DNA from: Pseudomonas bohemica
Lineage (GTDB): Bacteria; Pseudomonadota; Gammaproteobacteria; Pseudomonadales; Pseudomonadaceae
Assembly: GCF_002934685.1 (NCBI RefSeq)
Contig: NZ_NKHL01000090.1
Location: 1-64,000, forward strand
Direction: 5' to 3'
Length of the DNA stretch: 64,000 nucleotides
Shown piece by piece: positions 27,641 to 35,662 of this stretch; the stretch's first letter is position 1; each line of letters starts with the position of its first letter. Both the position numbers and the translations under genes were made by a program. The notes beneath the pieces are model-generated. The model had not been told where the DNA came from, searched no databases, and saw nothing but the letters and a program-made list of their open reading frames with translations.

Positions 27641-28813
27641 TCAGGCGCCCTCGCCCAACTCACGCATTACCGCGTACAGCGCCGACTTGGCCTCGAAGCC
27701 CACCCCCGGGATATCCGGCAGGCCGACGTAGCTGTTTTCGACACGAATGCCATCGGCGAAACCACCGAACGGCTGGAATACGTCCGGATACGATTCATTG
27801 CCGCCCAGATGCAGACCGGCCGCGATGTTCAGCGACATCTGGTGCCCACCGTGAGGCACGACGCGGCGGGTGGACCAACCGAGCTCCTTCATCACGTCAA
27901 GCGTGCGTAGGTATTCCACCAGGCCATAGGACAGGGCGCAATCGAACTGCAAGTAGTCGCGATCCGGGCGCATACCGCCGTGACGCAGCAGGTTGCGGGC
28001 GTCCTGATGGGAGAACAGGTTTTCGCCCGTGGCCATGGGCAACTCATAGTGATTGGCCAGTTCAGCCTGCAGCGCATAGTCCAGCGGATCGCCGACCTCT
28101 TCGTACCAGAACAGGTTGTACGGCTTGATCGCTTCGGCGTAGGCGATGCCGGTTTCCAGGTCGAAACGACCGTTGGCATCCACCGCCAGACGCTGACCGT
28201 CGCCCACCACTTCCAGCACCGCTTCGATACGGCGCAGGTCTTCGGCCAAGGGCACGGCGCCGATCTTCATTTTCACCACGTCGTAGCCGCGATCCAGGTA
28301 GCTCTGCATCTCGGCCTTGAGTTTGGTCTGGTCTTTGCCGGGATAGTAGTAACCGCCTGCCGCGTAAACCCAGACCTTATCGTCGGCCACGCCATCGCGA
28401 TAACGGTCGGCCAGCAGACGATACAGCGGCTTGCCCTCGATCTTCGCCACGGCGTCCCATACCGCCATGTCGATGGTGCCGACGGCCACCGAGCGCTCGC
28501 CATGGCCGCCGGGTTTTTCGTTGGTCATCAGGGCCTTCCAGATGGCGAACGGGTCAAGGTTGTTGCGCTCTTTGTCGATCAGCGATTCCGGGTCGGCTTC
28601 CAGCACGCGCGCCAGGAAACGGTCACGCATCAGCGCACCCTGACCGTATCGGCCATTGGAGTTGAAGCCGTAGCCGATCACCGGTTTGCCATCGCGAATG
28701 ACATCGGTAACCACGGCCACCACCGAACAGGTCATCTTGGAAAAATCGATGTAGGCGTTGGCAATCGGCGAGGCAATGGACACCGTCTTTTCGCGAATGT
28801 CGACAATACGCAT
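27641..28813 (-). CDS. tarD: D(-)-tartrate dehydratase, enolase superfamily
   Basis: A 390-residue enzyme that converts D-tartrate to oxaloacetate. It closely resembles the characterised Bradyrhizobium japonicum TarD throughout: NAYIDF near the N-terminus, NEKPGGHGERSVAVGTIDMAVWDA, the catalytic KMKIG lysines, metal ligands in AVDANGRF, FWYEEVGDP and MATGENLFSHQD, and the catalytic His in PHGGHQMSLN. The length is typical. It is divergent from a LysR regulator and stands alone otherwise. No tartrate transporter is beside it, though the LctP-type permease at 18.8 kb might serve. A CA-rich motif overlaps the ribosome binding site region. Confidence 0.92.
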   Translation of the reverse strand: MRIVDIREKTVSIASPIANAYIDFSKMTCSVVAVVTDVIRDGKPVIGYGFNSNGRYGQGALMRDRFLARVLEADPESLIDKERNNLDPFAIWKALMTNEKPGGHGERSVAVGTIDMAVWDAVAKIEGKPLYRLLADRYRDGVADDKVWVYAAGGYYYPGKDQTKLKAEMQSYLDRGYDVVKMKIGAVPLAEDLRRIEAVLEVVGDGQRLAVDANGRFDLETGIAYAEAIKPYNLFWYEEVGDPLDYALQAELANHYELPMATGENLFSHQDARNLLRHGGMRPDRDYLQFDCALSYGLVEYLRTLDVMKELGWSTRRVVPHGGHQMSLNIAAGLHLGGNESYPDVFQPFGGFADGIRVENSYVGLPDIPGVGFEAKSALYAVMRELGEGA

Positions 28814-28822
28814 GGGTAACTC

Positions 28823-28830
28823 CTGTTGTT
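28823..28830 (-). promoter_or_regulatory. Crc/Hfq-like CA motif before tarD
   Basis: On the minus strand AACAACAG lies 10-17 bases before the tarD start at 28813 and touches the AGGAG ribosome binding site. It matches AAnAAnAA at all but the last base. Confidence 0.4.
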
Positions 28831-28950
28831 ATGGGTAAAGGGGCGCAGCAATCGTGGGGCTCGCGCTCCAGGCGGGCTCAACTCTAGGCCTGGACCTTTC
28901 GCTGCGGCCAATGCTAAAAACGCGGCACTCAATGCGCGGACGGCATCACG

Positions 28951-29820
28951 ATGGAATTGGTTTGGCTGGAAGACTTCAATGCGCTGGCGCAGAGCGGCAA
29001 CTTTTCACGCGCAGCCGAATTGCGCCATGTGACCCAGCCAGCGTTCAGTCGGCGGATTCGGGCGCTGGAGACATGGGTCGGGGTCGATCTGTTCGACCGC
29101 ACCACCCAGGGCGCAACCCTGACCGATGCCGGCCGGCACATGCTCGGCAATGCGCAGGAGATGACCCGGCGCGTGTACCAGATGCGCCAGGAAGCGCGCG
29201 AAGTGGCGGGAAAGCAGGCACGATCGCTGCTTTTCGCCGCCACTCATTCGCTGTCGTTCACGTTCTTTCCCGGCTGGGTCCGAGCTGCGGAGCGCAGCAG
29301 TCCCATTGAGGCGATACGCCTGCATTCGGACAACATGCGGGTCTGCGAGCAGATGTTACTGGGCGGTGAAGTGCAATTTTTGCTATGCCATCAACACCCG
29401 GACGTGCCGCCGCAATTTGCTGCCGATTCGTTTCATTCCAAGGTGGTGGGCAGTGATGTGCTGATCCCTTTGCAAGCCCGGCAGGTCGAAGCCAATCGCG
29501 ACTCGAGCGCACAGTCACTGCTGGGCTACACCGCTGAGTCAGGCCTGGGCCGGATCGTGTCGGCGCGCCTGCGTAAAGAAGCTCGGCCGCCCAGCCTGCA
29601 CACTGTTTTCAGCTCGCATCTGGCTGCGGTGTTGCTGTCGATGGCGCTGGAAGGCAAGGGCTTTGCCTGGCTGCCGAAAACCCTGGCAGAGCCGGAGATC
29701 GCCAGCGCCAAGCTGGTGCGCGCGCTGGATCGACATTGGGACATTCCCGTCGAAATGCGGTTGTTCCGGCCAACCATGACGTTGAGTGATTTTGCAGAGG
29801 ATTTCTGGGCGAAGCTGTAG
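28951..29820 (+). CDS. LysR-family regulator, HypT-like
   Basis: A 289-residue regulator. The N-terminal HTH (FNALAQSGNFSRAAELRHVTQPAFSRRIRALETWVG region) and the middle of the effector domain (SLSFTFFPGW, LLGGEVQFLLCHQH, LGYTAESGLGRIVSARL) resemble the E. coli HypT/YjiE subfamily. It is divergent from tarD across a 137-base gap and probably controls it. HypT senses hypochlorite by methionine oxidation; whether that applies here cannot be told, and a tartrate-type inducer is just as plausible. Confidence 0.88.
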   Translation: MELVWLEDFNALAQSGNFSRAAELRHVTQPAFSRRIRALETWVGVDLFDRTTQGATLTDAGRHMLGNAQEMTRRVYQMRQEAREVAGKQARSLLFAATHSLSFTFFPGWVRAAERSSPIEAIRLHSDNMRVCEQMLLGGEVQFLLCHQHPDVPPQFAADSFHSKVVGSDVLIPLQARQVEANRDSSAQSLLGYTAESGLGRIVSARLRKEARPPSLHTVFSSHLAAVLLSMALEGKGFAWLPKTLAEPEIASAKLVRALDRHWDIPVEMRLFRPTMTLSDFAEDFWAKL

Positions 29821-30210
29821 CGCAATCGGATCGTTCGCCTGTACCAGTCCGGCTCGTCGGCGCCTGCGGTCTCACGGCCTTACCCTCCGGCGACCCTCGC
29901 GACTACGGGATCTATCCGCCCCCCTTACTGTCGGGCTACAATTACGCGCTTCGCCGCGACACAGGCCGCAATAACTCGCCCCGCCTCCTGCGCTGATTAT
30001 GCAACCAGAAAAAGTGCTTTCACTCAGATGTTTCCCCATACTCCCTGATCGCACCGAACCCGATGCTGGCATTGTGGTCAATCTCTCAATCGAACTCATC
30101 AATGTGCCGTTCATGACACTCATTCCCCGTAACACGAACTCGTATCGCGTCGGAATACATCCCTTTGCGGTCCGCCCATTGCGTGCGCTCACCCTTGAAG
30201 CCGAACTATC
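29821..30210. other. Intergenic gap with no supported gene
   Basis: This 390-base stretch lies between a LysR gene and the pqi operon. It has a short REP-like GC-rich patch near 29845-29880 and an open frame of 71 codons (29999-30214) with no protein-like features. It probably contains the pqi promoter, but I see no convincing boxes. Confidence 0.5.
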
Positions 30211-30876
30211 GTGAACACGTCCAGCTCTTCAACCACGGCGTCAATGCCCCGCAGCACGACACCGCTGAGCGACCCCGCGCAGTGGATCATCTGCGAGCAT
30301 TGTGATTCGCTCTACCACGCCACGCCCCTGAACAAGGGCGAGACCGCGTATTGCCTGCGCTGCGCCGGGGTGCTTAGCCGCGGGCATCGCATGACCATCG
30401 AACAGCTGCTGGCGCTGAGCATCGCCGCGGGCATCATGTTCGTGTTCGCCAATGTGTTTCCGGTGATCAGCATCAGCATGAAAGGCCTGTACAACCAAGT
30501 GACGCTATGGGGTTCGGTCGAGGCGCTGGCTCAGGGTCAGATCACCCTGATTGCACTGGTGGCGGGCCTTGCGATCATCCTCGCGCCCGCTCTGCAGATA
30601 GCCTTGCTGTTCTGGGTACTGGTTCACGCTCAACGCGACGAGATCGCCCCTGGCTTCAAGATCTGCATGCGTACCCTTGAACATTTGCGTCCATGGAGCA
30701 TGCTCGAAGTCTGCCTGCTGGGCATTCTGGTGGCGATCATCAAGCTGGGCGGGATGCTCGACGTACACCCCGGCGTCGGCCTGTGGGCCATGGCGATGCT
30801 GATGGTGCTGATCGTGCTGATCGCGGGCAAAGACATTCGCCGACTGTGGGATGATTTGGGAGTTCAGCCCGAATGA
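30211..30876 (+). CDS. PqiA domain protein, first of two
   Basis: A 221-residue inner-membrane protein with an N-terminal zinc ribbon (CEHC and CLRC, residues 29-51 or so) and four helices. It corresponds to the N-terminal half of E. coli PqiA, which has two such units fused (about 417 residues). It is part of the pqiABC system thought to help move lipids between inner and outer membrane. The start is GTG 30211; an ATG at 30244 is an alternative. It overlaps the next gene by four bases. Confidence 0.9.
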   Translation: MNTSSSSTTASMPRSTTPLSDPAQWIICEHCDSLYHATPLNKGETAYCLRCAGVLSRGHRMTIEQLLALSIAAGIMFVFANVFPVISISMKGLYNQVTLWGSVEALAQGQITLIALVAGLAIILAPALQIALLFWVLVHAQRDEIAPGFKICMRTLEHLRPWSMLEVCLLGILVAIIKLGGMLDVHPGVGLWAMAMLMVLIVLIAGKDIRRLWDDLGVQPE

Positions 30877-31487
30877 ATGGCATCCCTTTCGCCCACGAAC
30901 GCAAAGTGACCCTCTGCCATGTGTGCGGATACGTCTGCCCGGAAGACGCCCATGACTGCCCGCGCTGCGACTCTGCGGTGCATCGGCGCAAACCCAACAG
31001 CCTTGTCCGTACCTGGGCGTTCCTGATTGCCGGGCTGATTTTCTATATCCCGGCCAACACCCTGCCCGTGATGTTCACGACATTGCTGGGCAGTGCGAGT
31101 GAAAACACCATCATGAGCGGCGTGATCGAGTTTGCCGAAGGCGGTTCCTGGGACATTGCGATTCTCATTTTCATTGCCAGCGTGCTGGTGCCCTGCGTCA
31201 AATTCCTCGTTCTGGGGATGCTGCTGGTGACCTGCCAGCGTCGCAGTCAATGGGCGATGCGCGAGCGTTCGCGTCTGTATCGTTTCATCGAGCTGATCGG
31301 CTACTGGTCGATGCTCGATGTTTTGGTGGTCGCCCTGGTGGCGGCCTTGGTCCAGTTTCGCGGGCTCAGCACCATCGAGCCGCGGCTGGGTATCCTGTTC
31401 TTTGGTTTGGTGGTGGTGATGACGATGCTCGCCGCCATGAGTTTCGATCCCCGGTTGATCTGGGACGCAGAGGTTGAAGATGTCTGA
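30873..31487 (+). CDS. PqiA domain protein, second of two
   Basis: A 204-residue inner-membrane protein and the counterpart of the C-terminal half of E. coli PqiA. A zinc ribbon (CHVCGYVC and CPRC, residues 12-31) precedes four helices with the family-type NTLPVMFTTLLGS segment. It overlaps both neighbours (ATGA with the first PqiA gene, eight bases with pqiB), showing tight translational coupling. Confidence 0.9.
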   Translation: MNGIPFAHERKVTLCHVCGYVCPEDAHDCPRCDSAVHRRKPNSLVRTWAFLIAGLIFYIPANTLPVMFTTLLGSASENTIMSGVIEFAEGGSWDIAILIFIASVLVPCVKFLVLGMLLVTCQRRSQWAMRERSRLYRFIELIGYWSMLDVLVVALVAALVQFRGLSTIEPRLGILFFGLVVVMTMLAAMSFDPRLIWDAEVEDV

Positions 31488-33162
31488 TAACGCCCTACCC
31501 CCATCGGCACCGGAGCCTGCACGACCGCAGGTCAAGGCGCGCAAGGCACGTATTTCGCTGGTCTGGCTGGTCCCGATAGTCGCGGGCGTCATCGGCCTGT
31601 CGATGGTCATCCACGACTTCCTCAACGTCGGTCCCAAGGTGGTGGTCAGTTTCCTGACAGCCGAAGGTCTGGAGGCCAAGAAAACCCAGGTCAAATACAA
31701 GAACGTGGTGATCGGTACGGTGACCGACATCACCCTGAGCGACGACCGCACGCACGTTCTGGCGACCATCGAGCTGAACCAGTCAGCGACGCCGTTCACC
31801 CGAGCCGATTCGCAATATTGGGTGGTGCGCCCGCGCGTCGGCGCACATGGCGTTTCCGGTGTCGACACGTTGTTGTCCGGGGCCTTTATCAGTGCCGATG
31901 CCGGCAATTCGGAGAAGACCGAGAAAAACTTCAAGGGCCTTGAGAATCCTCCACCGGTGACCTTCGGCGAGAAAGGCAAGCGCTTCATCCTGCATACCGA
32001 CGATCTCGGCTCGCTGGATATTGGCTCACCGATCTACTTCCGCCGTATTCAGGTGGGTCAGGTGGTCGCGTACGAACTGGCCAAGGATGGCAAAGGCGTG
32101 AACGTCGAAATCTTCATCAACTCGCCTACCGATCAGTATGTCCTGACCGACTCACGCTTCTGGAACGCCAGCGGCGTCGACGTCAGCCTTGGGGCGTCGG
32201 GACTCAAAGTATCGACCCAGTCGCTGACCTCGATCATTTCCGGGGGGATTGCCTTCCGCGAACCCAAATACAGCCCGGACGCCAAGCCTGCCGACCCCAA
32301 TGCCGAGTTCAAGCTGTTCGAGGACCAGGCAACCGCCCTGGCGCCACCCGATGGTGAACCCAAATATATTCGCATGCGCTTCAATCAATCGTTGCGTGGC
32401 CTGGTGGCCAACGCCCCGGTGGACTTTTTGGGCGTGAACATCGGCCGCGTGGTGTCGGTGGATCTGGACTTTGACGCGGCCACCGGCACCTTTCCCGGCA
32501 TAGTCGGTGCGGTGATCTATCCGCAGCGCCTGGGTGCTGCCAACGACAAACTCCGGGAACAGGCAGGCGTTGGCGATAAAGAAGAGCAAACCTCTCGGGT
32601 TCTAGGCCACTTCGTCGAGCGCGGACTGCGCGCGCAAGTGCGCACGGGCAACCTGCTGACCGGTCAGTTGTACGTGGCCATGGATTTCGATCCCAAAGCG
32701 CCGAAGGTCGCCTACGACCCCAAAGCACGCCCCCTGGAAATCCCAACCGTGGGCGGCAGCTTCGACAAGTTGCAGGAACAGCTTCAAGCGTTCGTCGACA
32801 AGCTTGGCAAGATCCCGATCGACGATCTGGCGAAGAACCTCAATGGCAGTCTGATCGAATTGCAGAAAACCATGAAGAACGTCAATGGCCAGGTCTTGCC
32901 GCAAATGACGGGTACCTTGCAGCAGGCGCAGAAGACCCTCGGCGCTGCCAACGAAACGCTTTCGGATGATTCGCCGGCGCGTCAGCAACTGGGTCAGGCC
33001 CTGGATGAAGTGCAACGCACTGCCCGTTCGGTGCGCGTGCTGACCGACTTCCTCAGCCGCCATCCTGAATCGCTGATCCGCGGACGCTCGGGCGACGCGG
33101 CTCCCGGCTCGTACAAAGGTTCGTCCTCTTCTCGCGAAATCGCTCCGGAGCCTGTGCAATGA
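31480..33162 (+). CDS. pqiB: PqiB, MCE-domain intermembrane lipid transport protein
   Basis: A 560-residue protein with one N-terminal transmembrane helix (ISLVWLVPIVAGVIGLSMVI) and three MCE domains, beginning near residues 45 (PKVVVSFLTAEGLEA), 160 (GKRFILHTDDLGSLDIG) and 285 (KYIRMRFNQSLRGLV). A helical C-terminal region of about 150 residues is consistent with the long tunnel-forming helices of E. coli PqiB. I use ATG 31480, which overlaps the upstream stop; TTG 31474 is the alternative. Confidence 0.94.
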   Translation: MSDNALPPSAPEPARPQVKARKARISLVWLVPIVAGVIGLSMVIHDFLNVGPKVVVSFLTAEGLEAKKTQVKYKNVVIGTVTDITLSDDRTHVLATIELNQSATPFTRADSQYWVVRPRVGAHGVSGVDTLLSGAFISADAGNSEKTEKNFKGLENPPPVTFGEKGKRFILHTDDLGSLDIGSPIYFRRIQVGQVVAYELAKDGKGVNVEIFINSPTDQYVLTDSRFWNASGVDVSLGASGLKVSTQSLTSIISGGIAFREPKYSPDAKPADPNAEFKLFEDQATALAPPDGEPKYIRMRFNQSLRGLVANAPVDFLGVNIGRVVSVDLDFDAATGTFPGIVGAVIYPQRLGAANDKLREQAGVGDKEEQTSRVLGHFVERGLRAQVRTGNLLTGQLYVAMDFDPKAPKVAYDPKARPLEIPTVGGSFDKLQEQLQAFVDKLGKIPIDDLAKNLNGSLIELQKTMKNVNGQVLPQMTGTLQQAQKTLGAANETLSDDSPARQQLGQALDEVQRTARSVRVLTDFLSRHPESLIRGRSGDAAPGSYKGSSSSREIAPEPVQ

Positions 33163-33776
33163 CTGTGCGTACTCATCTTCTGGTATTGGCCTGCGCATTG
33201 GGCCTGGGCGCCTGTTCGTCGACGCCGACGCATTACTACACGCTGATTGCCCCGGCGACACAGGCTCCGGCCAATGTCGCCCAGGCGCCTTTCCAGTTCG
33301 AGATGCAACCGGTGTTGATGGCGGTCCAAGTGGACCAGCCGCCGTTGGTGGTGCGTCAGGGAGATGGCAGCCTGGCCATTCTTGAGAACGAGCGCTGGGG
33401 GGCGCCGTTGGGCGACGAGTTCCACGACGCCTTGACCGGGGAGCTGGAGCGCCGCTTCGGCTCTCGCGATCTGGCAGGCCTGCCCAAGCAAAGCGACGAG
33501 CCGGTGCTTTCGATCCGCACGGATGTGCGACGGTTCGAATCGGTGCTCGGCCAGTATGCGCTGATCGACGTGGTCTGGAACCTGAGCCTGCGCGGTCACG
33601 ATAACGGCAGCAAGCGCCAGACAATGACCTGCAGCAGCGTAATCCGCGAGCCCGCAGGAGCAAGCATGGAAGGCTTGATACTGGCGCATCAAAAGGCCGT
33701 CTCGGCACTGGCCGACCGCATTTCCAAAACCGCCAATGAGTGGGCGCGACAACCCAACTCTCGCTGCGCCTCCTGA
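33159..33776 (+). CDS. pqiC: PqiC/YmbA outer-membrane lipoprotein
   Basis: A 205-residue lipoprotein with lipobox LGAC (Cys about residue 19) followed by STPTHYYTLIAPA, the typical start of the ABC-type transport auxiliary lipoprotein family (DUF330). It should attach the PqiB tunnel to the outer membrane. It overlaps pqiB by four bases and ends the operon. The SVLGQYALIDVVWNLSL and HQKAVSALADRI segments are normal for the family. Confidence 0.93.
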   Translation: MTVRTHLLVLACALGLGACSSTPTHYYTLIAPATQAPANVAQAPFQFEMQPVLMAVQVDQPPLVVRQGDGSLAILENERWGAPLGDEFHDALTGELERRFGSRDLAGLPKQSDEPVLSIRTDVRRFESVLGQYALIDVVWNLSLRGHDNGSKRQTMTCSSVIREPAGASMEGLILAHQKAVSALADRISKTANEWARQPNSRCAS

Positions 33777-33930
33777 AAATTCCGGCTGGCTCGGGACGCT
33801 GGCATACGGCGTCCCTGCCAGTATCGCAAAGCTGAATTGCTACTAAATCCAACCATTCAAAGGCATAACGGTTAAAAAACCGCTATACATCCATTCGTAC
33901 GGCTGTTTGATGAAATTTTTTGTCCGATAG

Positions 33931-33950
33931 ATTGGATCCATTCCAATGGA
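33931..33950. promoter_or_regulatory. Overlapping palindromes upstream of the XRE regulator
   Basis: ATTGGA (33931-33936) is inverted as TCCAAT (33942-33947), and TCCATT (33937-33942) as AATGGA (33945-33950). The two dyads interlock in an AT-rich part of the 330-base gap before the regulator gene. No coding sequence is seen in the gap. Confidence 0.4.
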
Positions 33951-34106
33951 GTCGGATATTGGTTATTGTCAGCCCGTCGTACGTGCGCCCGCCTGCGATC
34001 GCAGCACCTGACAATCAAGCGAATATCCATATCGAGTCAGGGCGTTTGCGCGTGAGTCGTCGGCTGGTCCAGCCATTGGCAACTACAGGCAACATTGGAG
34101 AAATAT

Positions 34107-34571
34107 ATGACCGGGATAGGTCCCAGACTACGCGAGGAGCGCACTCGTCTGAAACTTTCACAAAGCGCGTTGGGCGCCGTGGGCGGTGTGGAAACCAATG
34201 CACAGGGTAATTATGAAAGTGGAGCTCGCTCACCCAAGACCGATTATCTGCTGCGCATCCTCGGTGCGGGTGTGGACATCAACTACGTGTTGACGGGCAG
34301 CCGGCAAAACGAATCCGGCGCCTCGGTCATCCGTTCGACCGAATCAGAACCAGCCCAGGCCGAACATCTGGACAAGGTCACTCACCAGCTGCATCGCAAT
34401 CTTCACGGGCTCATCGATGCGTTGTATCAGATGACCTTGCTGATTGAACTGCGTGCCAGTGACACAGAGGACGACGCGGTCAAAAAAGAGCTGGGAGCCA
34501 TCAGGACCGAAGCCCAGGAACTGGCCCAAGCGTCGGTTCGTCTCATATTCGTCACGTCAAGACTGGCCTGA
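34107..34571 (+). CDS. XRE-family (CI-like) helix-turn-helix regulator
   Basis: A 154-residue protein. Residues 3-60 form a Cro/CI HTH (RLREERTRLKLSQSALGAVGGVETNAQGNYESGARSPKTDYL), including the phrase GVDINYVLTG typical of phage-repressor-like regulators in Pseudomonas. A helical C-terminal part of about 80 residues follows, with no LexA-type peptidase. ATG 34107 is chosen; TTG 34095 also lies in frame and overlaps the GGAG site. No phage genes are nearby, so it is a solitary regulator, maybe a domesticated remnant. Confidence 0.82.
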   Translation: MTGIGPRLREERTRLKLSQSALGAVGGVETNAQGNYESGARSPKTDYLLRILGAGVDINYVLTGSRQNESGASVIRSTESEPAQAEHLDKVTHQLHRNLHGLIDALYQMTLLIELRASDTEDDAVKKELGAIRTEAQELAQASVRLIFVTSRLA

Positions 34572-34657
34572 GCCGCCCAGCCCTACCCTTCATATACAAC
34601 GCCGGCGCCCATGGAGCATGATCCGCAGTTCCGACCACGCTCTATGAACAGCACGGT

Positions 34658-35623
34658 TTAGCGGCGCTTCAACCGATCGATGATCACTGCCAGCAGCAGG
34701 ATGGTGCCGCGAATCACGTATTGGTAGAAGGTGTCGATGTTCTTGAGGTTCATGGCGTTTTCGATGATCGCGAGAATCAGCACCCCGGCGATCACATGGC
34801 GAATCATGCCAATACCACCGCTCAGCGACACGCCGCCCAACACGCACGCGGAGATCACCGTCAGCTCGAAACCCTGGCCGATCATCGGTTGGCCCGAGGT
34901 CATGCGCGACGCCAGCACCACGCCCGCCAGCGCACCGATCAGGCCGTGCACGGCAAAGATGATGATCTTGGTCCGGTCGACATGCACGCCCGCCAGTAAC
35001 GCCGCTTCCTGGTTGCCACCGATGGCCAGGGAATTGCGGCCGTAGGTGGTGTAGTTGAGCAGCCAGCCGAAGAACACGAAGCAGACGACCGTGATCAGGA
35101 TCGGCACCGGTACCCCGAACAACTGGCCGTTACCGAATACGAAGAACGCCTCATCGCCCACACCGACAGCCTTGCCGTTGGAGAAGATGTACGCAAGACC
35201 GCGCACGATCTGCATCGTCGCCAGCGTGGTGATCAAGGCATTGATACGCAGTTTGGCGATAACGATGCCATTGATCAGGCCAACCAGCAGGCCCATGGCC
35301 AAGGCTGCGCAAACGCCGAGGAACACGCTGTCAGTGTCGCGTATGACGATACCCGCGATGACACCGGAGCACGCCAGAACCGAACCGACCGACAGGTCGA
35401 AATGCCCGGACGCCAGGCAGAACAGCATGGTGCACGCCGCGATGCCGACGGTGGAGATCGCCAGGCCTAGGCCACGCATGTTCAGGGGCGACATGAAGTT
35501 ATCGATGAGCAAGGCACAGAGCACGAAGATGCCCAATGCAGCCAGGAGCATGGCCCAATCGTCGAAGAATCGACGCATGTTCATGCCCTGGCGGGGAGCC
35601 GTCAGGCTGGTTTCGGTAGACAT
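34658..35623 (-). CDS. araH: L-arabinose ABC transporter permease AraH
   Basis: A 321-residue inner-membrane permease of the ribose/arabinose (BPD_transp_2) family with about eight to ten helices. It is last in the araF-araG-araH order. MSTETSLTAPR at 35623 is the chosen start; the frame is open eight codons further. The GRNSLAIGGNQEAALLAGV stretch is the EAA-like loop that contacts the ATPase. The gene starts 40 bases after araG. Confidence 0.9.
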   Translation of the reverse strand: MSTETSLTAPRQGMNMRRFFDDWAMLLAALGIFVLCALLIDNFMSPLNMRGLGLAISTVGIAACTMLFCLASGHFDLSVGSVLACSGVIAGIVIRDTDSVFLGVCAALAMGLLVGLINGIVIAKLRINALITTLATMQIVRGLAYIFSNGKAVGVGDEAFFVFGNGQLFGVPVPILITVVCFVFFGWLLNYTTYGRNSLAIGGNQEAALLAGVHVDRTKIIIFAVHGLIGALAGVVLASRMTSGQPMIGQGFELTVISACVLGGVSLSGGIGMIRHVIAGVLILAIIENAMNLKNIDTFYQYVIRGTILLLAVIIDRLKRR

Positions 35624-35632
35624 ACGCACCTC

Positions 35633-35645
35633 GTTTTTATTTTTC
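35633..35645 (-). promoter_or_regulatory. Crc/Hfq-like A-rich motif before araH
   Basis: On the minus strand GAAAAATAAAAAC, just before the GAGG ribosome binding site of araH, contains the AAnAAnAA match AAAAATAA. Confidence 0.45.
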
Positions 35646-35662
35646 ACTTGGGTGACCCGTTA

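Noticed and set aside
29999..30214. A 71-codon frame before the pqi operon
   Set aside because: No recognisable motif or good ribosome binding site, and the composition does not look like a protein.
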